Shown: positions 37,297 to 43,193 of the stretch, one piece after another
How positions within the stretch are numbered: the first letter of the stretch is position 1
Layout of the letters: every line of letters starts with the position of its first letter
The notes under the pieces: model-generated
Seen by the model: only the letters and a program-made list of their open reading frames with translations
Told to the model about the DNA's origin: nothing
The model's database searches: none
Made by a program: the position numbers and the translations under genes
DNA from: a virus
IMG/VR virus record: IMGVR_UViG_3300002223_000004
Span: 1 to 43,193 of that record
Direction: 5' to 3' (one strand)
Length of the DNA stretch: 43,193 nucleotides

Positions 37297-39395
37297 AAAG
37301 ACGTGACTTAAAAATAATATGGCACAGTAATAGCGTAAATGTTAATAGTGGTTACGCAACCTTTAGTAGGGATTTATTATTTAGGTTACTCAGGGATGGC
37401 TGGAATGTGGCAAATATAGGCTTTTTCGGAGTGGAAGGATATCACACATTTATGAATGGTGAAGATCTTATTGACGATAGATTTAAAGGATTAAAATTAA
37501 AGGTTTATCCTAAAATGAACGACCCTTACGGATCGGATGCTTTAGTTAGCCATTCAGCAGATTTCGGCGCTCATGTTGCTTTTGCGATGTTGGATATCTG
37601 GACGATTCAACCGCAAGCACTTCAAGAATTAAATAACAATGGAACTAAATTCATACCATACTTACCGATTGACCAAGAACCTATTTACACACCGATATTA
37701 AGTAATTTAAACCATGCTTATAAGATAATTACTTTCGCGAAATACGGCCAGAAACAACTTCAGAATGCGGGATATACTTCAACTTTAATCTTAGAAGGAG
37801 TGGATACTGAGATATTTAAACCAATGGATAAAGCAGAATGTAGAAAAGAGCTTGACTTACCGCAAGAGAATTTCTTTTTTGGAATGATAGGTGCTAATAA
37901 AGAAAATCCGCCAAGAAAGGGTTATCAAGAGGCTATTGAGGCTTTTAAAATGTTTTTAGACAAACATCCAGAGGCGAGAATGTTTTTCCACACTCAACAA
38001 GTTGCGCCAGGAGGCTTTCCCATACTTGAGTTTGGTAAGTATCTTAATATCCACGACAAGATGTACTTTTTAAATCCTTATAAGAGTTCTTTTGCGTCAG
38101 ACTCACACAAGATAGCGAGAGAAATAAACACTTTTGATATTCTTCTACACCCTTCACAAACCGAAGGCTTTGGACTTTTACCGGTTGAAGCTCAGTCGTG
38201 TTTTCCTGAAGAGATTAAAGTTTCTATGGATAATATATTATCTGGACAAGTAAGAAAATTTACTGGTGAGTTGGTTGAAATAAAAACCAGCAGAGGAACC
38301 ATCAGGTCAACACCAGAACATCCGTTCTATACAGATAATGGGTGGGTTAAAGCGGGAGAATTGACCAAAGAGTATCACCTATTGTATAATAACGAACATG
38401 ACAAGAGGGGCGTTTACAAAGGAAGAATCAAGGAGGTTTTTGAGTCTCTATCGAGAACATACACTAGAGGAAGTGGCAAGAATCATGAACAGGACATACA
38501 GTTCAGTTCTATGGCACAAAAAAAAGGCGGGCTATCGAAAAACAATGAAAGAGAGATTGAAAATGAAAAAAGTAAAGCTAACAAAGATAGATTTGTCGTA
38601 TTTAGCGGGGATGATAGACGGAGACGGCCAAGTCACAATAAGAAAAATGAGTGGTGGGAAATGGAAACCCTTAATATCAATAACAAACGATTCAGAAACA
38701 TTGATGAATTGGTTAAGACAAAAAATACCAACGAAATCTTCCTATATAGAAAAAAGGGGGTTGAGGGAAAATGGTCAAATGGGTTATTTGTTTCATATAA
38801 CAGGGATTTCTTATCTCAATTTTTTCAAGGATATTTTGCCTTATCTGGTGATAAAAAAAGAGAGATTGAAACTAGTAATCAAATGGACAGAAATGAGACT
38901 AAAACAAGGAAACAACGAACCAGCAAATTCAGAGAAATTTCTAACGATAGTGAAAACGATAAGGCATTTGAACTCGTCAAAATTGAGAGCATACAAAGAA
39001 GTACAGTAAAAAATCTGCTAGTTTATAATTTTACAACAAATAGCAATGTTTATCTGGCAAACGGGTATCTCGTTCATAATTGTGGAGTCCCGCCGATTGT
39101 AAATAATTGCCACTCACAACCTGAGATGATAATTGATGGCAAAACGGGTGAGATTTGCGAAATAGGTAAAGGTTGGTTTAGAAATATGAGCGCTTATGTT
39201 TATCCCGCTGACGTTAATTCTTTATACGACAAAATGGAAACTTTATACGCTAAAGTAAAAGACGAAAAAACAAGAAAGCAGATCGCCAAAGACGCCAGAC
39301 AAAATGTACTAGATAATTACAATATCGAAAAAGTGGCCGATAAATTCATTAGTTTCTTGGAAACTTTACAAGACGAGATTCTTCCTATAAAATAA
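37293..39395 (+). CDS. GT-B (GT4-like) glycosyltransferase interrupted by intein
   Basis: A 700-residue precursor. The exteins (residues 1-302 and 597-700) join to a 406-aa GT4-type enzyme: N-terminal acceptor domain, FFGMIGANKENPPRKGY start of the donor domain, and HPSQTEGFGLLPVEAQS|CGVPPIVNN, the EX7E-type donor-binding motif. The intein (residues 303-596) sits inside this active-site motif, directly before the conserved Cys-Gly. The enzyme should be inactive until splicing. It is last in the ATGA-coupled operon. The gene remains one open frame over 2.1 kb. Confidence 0.88.
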   Translation: MKRRDLKIIWHSNSVNVNSGYATFSRDLLFRLLRDGWNVANIGFFGVEGYHTFMNGEDLIDDRFKGLKLKVYPKMNDPYGSDALVSHSADFGAHVAFAMLDIWTIQPQALQELNNNGTKFIPYLPIDQEPIYTPILSNLNHAYKIITFAKYGQKQLQNAGYTSTLILEGVDTEIFKPMDKAECRKELDLPQENFFFGMIGANKENPPRKGYQEAIEAFKMFLDKHPEARMFFHTQQVAPGGFPILEFGKYLNIHDKMYFLNPYKSSFASDSHKIAREINTFDILLHPSQTEGFGLLPVEAQSCFPEEIKVSMDNILSGQVRKFTGELVEIKTSRGTIRSTPEHPFYTDNGWVKAGELTKEYHLLYNNEHDKRGVYKGRIKEVFESLSRTYTRGSGKNHEQDIQFSSMAQKKGGLSKNNEREIENEKSKANKDRFVVFSGDDRRRRPSHNKKNEWWEMETLNINNKRFRNIDELVKTKNTNEIFLYRKKGVEGKWSNGLFVSYNRDFLSQFFQGYFALSGDKKREIETSNQMDRNETKTRKQRTSKFREISNDSENDKAFELVKIESIQRSTVKNLLVYNFTTNSNVYLANGYLVHNCGVPPIVNNCHSQPEMIIDGKTGEICEIGKGWFRNMSAYVYPADVNSLYDKMETLYAKVKDEKTRKQIAKDARQNVLDNYNIEKVADKFISFLETLQDEILPIK
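38361..38390 (+). promoter_or_regulatory. Promoter inside intein for nested endonuclease
   Basis: TTGACC (38361-38366), 18 nt, perfect TATAAT (38385-38390). The ATG of the nested endonuclease (38398) is 7 nt past the -10, predicting a leaderless mRNA. These bases also code the end of intein block B and the adjoining linker (ELTKEYHLLYNN). The arrangement matches the promoters of the other endonucleases at 7284 and 25084. Confidence 0.75.
38398..39009 (+). CDS. LAGLIDADG endonuclease nested out of frame in intein
   Basis: A 203-aa protein in the +1 frame relative to the intein. Residues about 1-48 form a Myb/HTH-like DNA-binding region (TKEESRRFLSLYREHTLEE). The core begins LTKIDLSYLAGMIDGDGQV (around residue 60) with one LAGLIDADG motif, followed by NDSETLMNWLRQKI and ILPYLVIKKERLKL. 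It resembles the free-standing endonuclease at 25119. It has no Shine-Dalgarno sequence but its own promoter. Its stop lies just before intein block F, so it occupies exactly the slot of a conventional in-frame endonuclease domain. Confidence 0.88.
   Translation: MTRGAFTKEESRRFLSLYREHTLEEVARIMNRTYSSVLWHKKKAGYRKTMKERLKMKKVKLTKIDLSYLAGMIDGDGQVTIRKMSGGKWKPLISITNDSETLMNWLRQKIPTKSSYIEKRGLRENGQMGYLFHITGISYLNFFKDILPYLVIKKERLKLVIKWTEMRLKQGNNEPANSEKFLTIVKTIRHLNSSKLRAYKEVQ
39365..39393 (+). promoter_or_regulatory. Module C promoter, TTTACA-N17-TAAAAT
   Basis: TTTACA (39365-39370), 17 nt, TAAAAT (39388-39393), inside the end of the glycosyltransferase gene. The +1 hairpin starts 6 nt later. It is upstream of the tail/fibre block. 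Confidence 0.55.
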
Positions 39396-39399
39396 ATTA

Positions 39400-39458
39400 C
39401 TACATAAGATGTAGGCAAGAGAGGTAATAAGCACTCCGAAAGGGGTGCTATTTTTTTT
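39400..39458 (+). terminator. Module C: +1 hairpin, linker and intrinsic terminator
   Basis: Hairpin CTACAT-AAG-ATGTAG (39400-39414), linker GCAAGAGAGGTAATA, then AGCACTCC-GAAA-GGGGTGCT (39430-39449; 8 bp with a GNRA tetraloop) and T8 (39451-39458). The ribosome site GGAGGTGAG of the next gene follows directly. Confidence 0.78.
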
Positions 39459-39471
39459 GGAGGTGAGTTTA

Positions 39472-39810
39472 ATGATTTATCAACTTAAACAAGGAACACT
39501 AACAGTAGCACTTTCAGGAACCGTAGCAACAGGTCAGGAAATTCTAGACGGAGAGCTAAGCCACATTGTTGTCAGGGTTCCTGCACTTACAGGAACAGGC
39601 ACAATTACAGTTAGGGGAACGGATAGTCTTGGAGGGACAATTTATCCTTTAACTACTATTACAGAAGCTACCGTAAATAGTGTTGCGCCTATCGGCACAC
39701 CTACACATTTTTCAGGAACTCTTTACTTTAGAGTTGAAGAAACAAGCGGAACACAGGATGCTGCTGCAGATATACTTTACAACCTTTACTACGCAACCAA
39801 ACACGGTTAA
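39472..39810 (+). CDS. Beta-rich virion protein (112 aa)
   Basis: The ATG at 39472 has GGAGGTGAG upstream. The 112-aa product is Thr/Gly/Val-rich with alternating strands (GTLTVALSGTVATGQEIL), no cysteines, resembling small decoration or tail proteins. It overlaps the next gene by TAATG. Same cluster as the fibre-like proteins at 40037 and 40587. No specific family. Confidence 0.55.
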   Translation: MIYQLKQGTLTVALSGTVATGQEILDGELSHIVVRVPALTGTGTITVRGTDSLGGTIYPLTTITEATVNSVAPIGTPTHFSGTLYFRVEETSGTQDAAADILYNLYYATKHG

Positions 39811-40040
39811 TGCCAAAAAACGCAAAGATTATAGATTACAAACCAAGCAACGAAGGAATAATCGACTATAAGCCTCAAAACGAGGCTGTACTTGATTACA
39901 AGCCAAGAAATGAAAATATTGCACCGGATACAACAGACCAGTTATACGAAGTAACTTTAGGTGCTGGGATGTTAATAGGATTAGGCCCGCACATAACTTA
40001 TTCTAGTGATATAGATATAATAACGCCAAAATCAAAATGA
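39810..40040 (+). CDS. Small protein with tandem 11-residue repeats (76 aa)
   Basis: The N-terminal half has three tandem repeats of (I/V)(I/L)DYKPxNEx (about residues 7-39). The C-terminal half contains a short hydrophobic Gly-rich segment. Such repeats may be flexible binding units on a tail or head fibre. It begins in a TAATG overlap and ends in an ATGA overlap. Its function is unknown. Confidence 0.55.
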   Translation: MPKNAKIIDYKPSNEGIIDYKPQNEAVLDYKPRNENIAPDTTDQLYEVTLGAGMLIGLGPHITYSSDIDIITPKSK

Positions 40041-40564
40041 CAATCGGAATTAACGAAGGAACAGCCACAAATTTAAAATCTACTACAGACACAGGCGAAG
40101 AAATAAGCCACGTAAGACCCGATGGCGGCACTGTTGGTGTTGTAAGTAATTTAACCAATGGTACTGTTAGGGTTTCAGTAGGCACGGTAACTACAGGTTC
40201 TTTAACGGATATAGCCAACTTACATGCGGGCACGATTCTTACAATCGGCCAAAGACACGCAGACGCTTTTGCAACCGTGGTTTCAACAGGAACAAACACT
40301 CTCGGAACAATCAGGGCAGGGGTGGCAGGATCAGCAATATATGTTACCGACCTTGTAATATCGGCGGGTTCTGCAACTAATGTGGAAATAGCATCAGGGG
40401 GAACTTCGACTGGAATTTTAGGAACACTTTACTTGGCTGCAAATGGCGGGGCTGTAATGAATTTTACAACACCAATAAGGACGGCTTCGGGTTCTGCATT
40501 AGTCTATAAACAATCTGCGGCGGTCTCTCCTTTAAGTATAACCTGCGGGGGTTATATTGACTGA
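40037..40564 (+). CDS. Gly-Thr-rich virion protein, paralog of 25865 repeats
   Basis: A 175-aa protein. Residues about 35-75 contain VSNLTNGTVRVSVGT, identical at protein level to a stretch in the repetitive protein at 25865, but the DNA differs at most synonymous positions. The remainder (ISAGSATNVEIASGGTSTGILGTLYLAANGG) looks like a small beta-barrel. The pair may share an assembly partner or a common fibre module. It is likely a virion component. Confidence 0.55.
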   Translation: MTIGINEGTATNLKSTTDTGEEISHVRPDGGTVGVVSNLTNGTVRVSVGTVTTGSLTDIANLHAGTILTIGQRHADAFATVVSTGTNTLGTIRAGVAGSAIYVTDLVISAGSATNVEIASGGTSTGILGTLYLAANGGAVMNFTTPIRTASGSALVYKQSAAVSPLSITCGGYID

Positions 40565-40586
40565 AATTTGGGTTATATAGAATAAT

Positions 40587-41522
40587 ATGTTTGATAAACG
40601 TTTTTTTATAGACAATCAAAGATTTCTACTTTTCTTTGCTAATACTCAATATGGTAAAAGCATCTTAGGTCACGGGCTGGATCATATTGATTTAATTCTT
40701 CCAAATGCCGTATTTCAAAAACTAGACAAAAATACTTATAAAGCAGAGTTCAGGACACACGATAAATACTCCAAAAGGCTCTTTTGCGAATACAAACCGA
40801 TTTGGAAAGCATTTCATTGGTTTGATATGGTTGTTGCAAATGTATTTATTCCAAGATTAAATTTAGGATTTGATTCATTAGAAGTTAACCCCAATGCCGA
40901 TCCAGAAAGTACGTCTGTTGATGGCAGAGCCTTTAGAGACGCTGTTGACGAAGCGTGGGCAACTATACACGATTCTACCGGAACCGGCGCGCAAGACAGT
41001 GGTGGCCAAATTCAACATATATACTTAAGATCAAGTACAACTTCAAACCAATGGGGAAACTTATATCGAAGTTTTTATTTATTTGACACATCACCTTTGA
41101 GCGCAGGCGCAAGTATAAGTGCAGCAACATTAAGTGTTTGGGTTGCTTCTGTTACATCACAATTTGGGGGTGCAATGGGAATTGTCACTACAAATCCGGC
41201 ATCAAATACCGCGCTTGCGGCGGGGGATTACACCACTTTTGGAAGCGTAAGGCAGGCAAGCGATATCACCATCACAAGTTTAACGACCAGCGCATATAAT
41301 GATTGGGCTCTGAATGCCACCGGATTAGGAAATATAAGTAAAACAAGTATAACCAAGTTTGGTTCAAGGACAAGTTTCGATATTGACAATTCCCCTCCAG
41401 CTTGGGCTTCTGCTCAAGACAGTGGCGTTACGGCCGATTATGCGGAAGGAACTAATGATCCTAAATTAGTAGTTACTTATACGGTGGGCACACCCTTTGA
41501 TTTAACGAGTAAATATTGGTAA
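40587..41522 (+). CDS. Fibre / surface-binding virion protein (311 aa)
   Basis: A 311-aa protein. The N-terminal 100 residues are unusual (aromatic and charged). The rest resembles a DNRLRE-type beta-sandwich (YRSFYLFDTSPLSAGASISAATLSVWV; key residues 158-185) ending DPKLVVTYT, common in secreted and phage tail proteins that bind polysaccharide or protein surfaces. A tail fibre or receptor-binding role is likely from its position before the adaptor. The ATG has no Shine-Dalgarno sequence. Confidence 0.55.
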   Translation: MFDKRFFIDNQRFLLFFANTQYGKSILGHGLDHIDLILPNAVFQKLDKNTYKAEFRTHDKYSKRLFCEYKPIWKAFHWFDMVVANVFIPRLNLGFDSLEVNPNADPESTSVDGRAFRDAVDEAWATIHDSTGTGAQDSGGQIQHIYLRSSTTSNQWGNLYRSFYLFDTSPLSAGASISAATLSVWVASVTSQFGGAMGIVTTNPASNTALAAGDYTTFGSVRQASDITITSLTTSAYNDWALNATGLGNISKTSITKFGSRTSFDIDNSPPAWASAQDSGVTADYAEGTNDPKLVVTYTVGTPFDLTSKYW

Positions 41523-41525
41523 ACC

Positions 41526-42035
41526 ATGTCGTTTAAAAAAGGAAAACTAAATATAAATTGGAAGGGCGGTAAGCCAAATTGTTTAGATTGTGGAAAAAAA
41601 TTAGCAAGTAGACAATCTAAAAGATGTAATTCTTGTGGACAAAAAGGTAAGAACAATTCTGGTAAGGGGAAAAATAGTCATAAGTGGAAGGGTGAAAATG
41701 CTAGATATGAAACAAAACACCAATGGCTATACAACAATTTTGGACAACCAAACTTTTGTGAAGCATGTGGAGCAGATAATGCGTCGATATTTGATTGGGC
41801 TAATATAAGTGGGGAATATAAAAGAGATAAAAAAGACTGGATAAGATTATGTAGGATGTGTCACTGGAAGTATGACAATAAAACAAAGTTATATTCTTAT
41901 ATGGGAATACAAGATGGTTTGACTAACTGGTCAAAATATTTCGGTATTAAAAGAAGCACACTATATATGAGAGTAGAAAAATATAATTGGGACATGGGAA
42001 AAGCATTACATACATCAGTGGAAGGGGGGAATTAA
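41526..42035 (+). CDS. HNH homing endonuclease (WAN-SG-YKRD family)
   Basis: A 169-aa protein. An N-terminal zinc segment (CLDCGKKL, CNSCGQ) leads to a basic linker, then the HNH core CEACGA, WANISGEYKRD, CRMCH, and a C-terminal NWSKYFGIKRSTLYMRVEKYNWD helix pair. It is the closest paralog of the gene at 4613 and related to 5988. It lies between the fibre and adaptor genes. The next gene's ribosome site (AAGGGGGG) is inside its 3' end. Confidence 0.87.
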   Translation: MSFKKGKLNINWKGGKPNCLDCGKKLASRQSKRCNSCGQKGKNNSGKGKNSHKWKGENARYETKHQWLYNNFGQPNFCEACGADNASIFDWANISGEYKRDKKDWIRLCRMCHWKYDNKTKLYSYMGIQDGLTNWSKYFGIKRSTLYMRVEKYNWDMGKALHTSVEGGN

Positions 42036-42036
42036 T

Positions 42037-43161
42037 TTGTCACTCATTAGAAGCAGAAATTTATTACACTTAAATATTCCTTACACCCGCCTTCGGGAAA
42101 CTGAAGCGGCGGGCACTACTTCATTGCGAGTACAAAACACCGAAGGATTAACTACAGGTTGGGGTATTCAAATAGGCGGTGTCGGACACGAACAAACTGA
42201 GGTTGTAATAGGTACTAACTCAAATGGAACGACAATAACTTCACCCGCAACTACTTACGAACACCCTGAAGATACTCCTATCTACTTTATTAAATACAAT
42301 CAAGTAGTTTTTGAAAGAAGCACGGCAGGTACTACGGGCACGGCAACCCCAATGACTAATGGCACAGTTACTTATCAACCTAATGATTTCTTTACAGTAT
42401 TCGATGACACAAGTGGATCTTCTACTTACGGATATAGGACTTATTTCAGAAATTCGGTTTTAGCAGTCAATTCAACTGAAAGTGATTGGACTACTTTTGC
42501 GGGACATGACTTTTATTCACTTGGAAAAATGCGCGACAGAATGAAAAGAAAACTTTGGAACTCAACTTACTTAGAAGATCAGGACATAGACGATTGGATA
42601 AACGAATGTAAAGACAAAATGGCCAATAAAGTAACCTCGGCCAATGAGGATTACACAATGGGTACGGTTAATGTGGGTTTCGGAACTGATGGACTTGGAA
42701 CTATCACACAAGCGGACTTTACTTTTCCAAGACGTGTTTGGATAACTTATAACGGATCGGATAAATTTGTATCGACTAAATTCGGAATAAATGATATTAC
42801 GCCTAATCAAATCTATTCAAGTTCGCATCCATATCATGCTTGGATTGATAACAATGTATTTGTAGTTGAACCCGAAGGTCCGGGAACTGCTGAGATCGTT
42901 TATCAAAGATTTGGTACAACAATGGTAAACGATACGGATATTTTACCAGTGCCAATGAGAAGCTATACGGATATATTTGTTGACTATTGTAAAAGTCAGG
43001 CTAAAAGCAAGGACGGCAAAGAAGAAGAAGCACAGATTATTTTACAAAGAGTTGGAACAGCGGTTGATGATTTCGCACTTAATATTGCGCCAAGAGATCG
43101 CACGGGCGTAACACTTGTCGATTTGGTCGAGCCTGTACAGGGCGATTCATTCGGGTTTTAA
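42037..43161 (+). CDS. Head-tail adaptor (connector) protein
   Basis: A 374-aa protein with a TTG start after AAGGGGGG. The N-terminal 150 residues are a beta-rich immunoglobulin-like insertion. From about residue 165 a helical adaptor core follows (LGKMRDRMKRKLWNSTYLED, then DDWINECKDKMANKVTS), and a beta/helical end (SYTDIFVDYCKSQAKSKDG) completes a gp6/gp11-type connector of podoviruses that bridges portal and nozzle. The adjacent nozzle-like gene at 42 supports this. The stop is at 43161, inside the terminal repeat. Confidence 0.7.
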   Translation: MSLIRSRNLLHLNIPYTRLRETEAAGTTSLRVQNTEGLTTGWGIQIGGVGHEQTEVVIGTNSNGTTITSPATTYEHPEDTPIYFIKYNQVVFERSTAGTTGTATPMTNGTVTYQPNDFFTVFDDTSGSSTYGYRTYFRNSVLAVNSTESDWTTFAGHDFYSLGKMRDRMKRKLWNSTYLEDQDIDDWINECKDKMANKVTSANEDYTMGTVNVGFGTDGLGTITQADFTFPRRVWITYNGSDKFVSTKFGINDITPNQIYSSSHPYHAWIDNNVFVVEPEGPGTAEIVYQRFGTTMVNDTDILPVPMRSYTDIFVDYCKSQAKSKDGKEEEAQIILQRVGTAVDDFALNIAPRDRTGVTLVDLVEPVQGDSFGF

Positions 43162-43193
43162 TATGCCAATTTTACGCCAATTCAATATACCAG
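43122..43193. repeat. Terminal redundancy, right copy
   Basis: Exact copy of bases 1-72. Joining the ends gives one uninterrupted adaptor-to-nozzle gene pair. Confidence 0.95.

Larger units (their letters stand above)
38199..39080 (+). mobile_element. Intein in the glycosyltransferase (294 aa)
   Basis: It begins with Cys1 (CFPEEIKVSM, block A), and block B is RSTPEHPFYTDNGWVKAGEL with the TxxH motif. Block F is YNFTTNSNVYLANGYLVHN and block G ends His-Asn followed by extein Cys, so all residues for standard Cys/Asn splicing are present. Between block B and block F (about 38398-39009) the intein frame encodes only a charged, low-complexity stretch. The same DNA in the +1 frame encodes a LAGLIDADG endonuclease. 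It is thus a splicing-competent intein whose homing endonuclease is out of frame. Confidence 0.9.

Noticed and set aside
38398-39009. Explanation of the nested endonuclease as a pair of sequencing indels
   Set aside because: Two compensating errors would be needed at the exact domain borders. The intein frame would not then be expected to stay open for about 204 codons, and the nested frame has its own stop, ATG and a consensus promoter. Raw reads should still be checked.
40557-40583. Promoter before the fibre gene (TTGACT with TAGAAT)
   Set aside because: The spacer is only 15 nt and the layout does not match other promoters here. Too weak to list.

Overview
The window looks like one complete, circularly permuted genome of a short-tailed (podovirus-like) double-stranded DNA phage. 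Bases 1-72 are repeated exactly at 43122-43193, so the molecule closes at about 43,121 bp. Every gene I can support lies on the + strand. The code is standard, and many neighbouring genes overlap by ATGA or TAATG. No integrase or lysogeny repressor was recognised, and neither was a DNA polymerase, tRNA or CRISPR array. Promoters resemble bacterial sigma70 promoters. The host is unknown. A secreted protein with Thr-Pro repeat linkers (14213-15160) is of a style common in Patescibacteria/CPR genomes, which is only a weak hint.

Layout, starting at the packaging genes: small and large terminase, portal and two large virion proteins (20.0-29.5 kb); scaffold, major capsid protein and a beta-helix-like protein (29.6-33.2 kb); an ATGA-coupled operon of two FkbM methyltransferases, GroES, GroEL and two glycosyltransferases (33.3-39.4 kb); tail/fibre proteins and head-tail adaptor (39.5-43.2 kb), continuing across the origin into a nozzle-like protein and two candidate ejection proteins (0-4.5 kb); a lysis region with coiled-coil/TM protein, CHAP endolysin and holin candidate (5.0-7.2 kb); DNA modification and small early genes (8.7-14.1 kb), including an adenine methyltransferase, an RHH regulator, a lytic transglycosylase, a possible annealing protein and a NinG-like protein; and a sugar-nucleotide block (15.4-19.8 kb) with GmhA, a HAD phosphatase, an HddA kinase, a nucleotidyltransferase, an SDR and a two-piece transketolase. 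Together these could make and modify an NDP-heptose, which the glycosyltransferases may then attach to something.

Eight homing-endonuclease genes (six HNH, two LAGLIDADG) fill about a tenth of the genome. The most striking one lies inside an intein that interrupts the GT-B glycosyltransferase. The LAGLIDADG endonuclease there is not fused in frame. It is encoded in the +1 frame across the intein middle, both frames stay open for about 200 codons, and a near-consensus promoter inside the intein ends 7 nt before its ATG, implying a leaderless mRNA.

A second unexplained pattern is a regulatory module of about 90 nt found four times (2094, 19925, 29471, 39365). Each copy has a promoter, a hairpin starting at about +1, a conserved CAATAG-like linker and an intrinsic terminator with 6-8 T, and each sits just upstream of a virion gene block. 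This resembles a promoter plus early terminator awaiting antitermination, or a family of short RNAs of about 60 nt.
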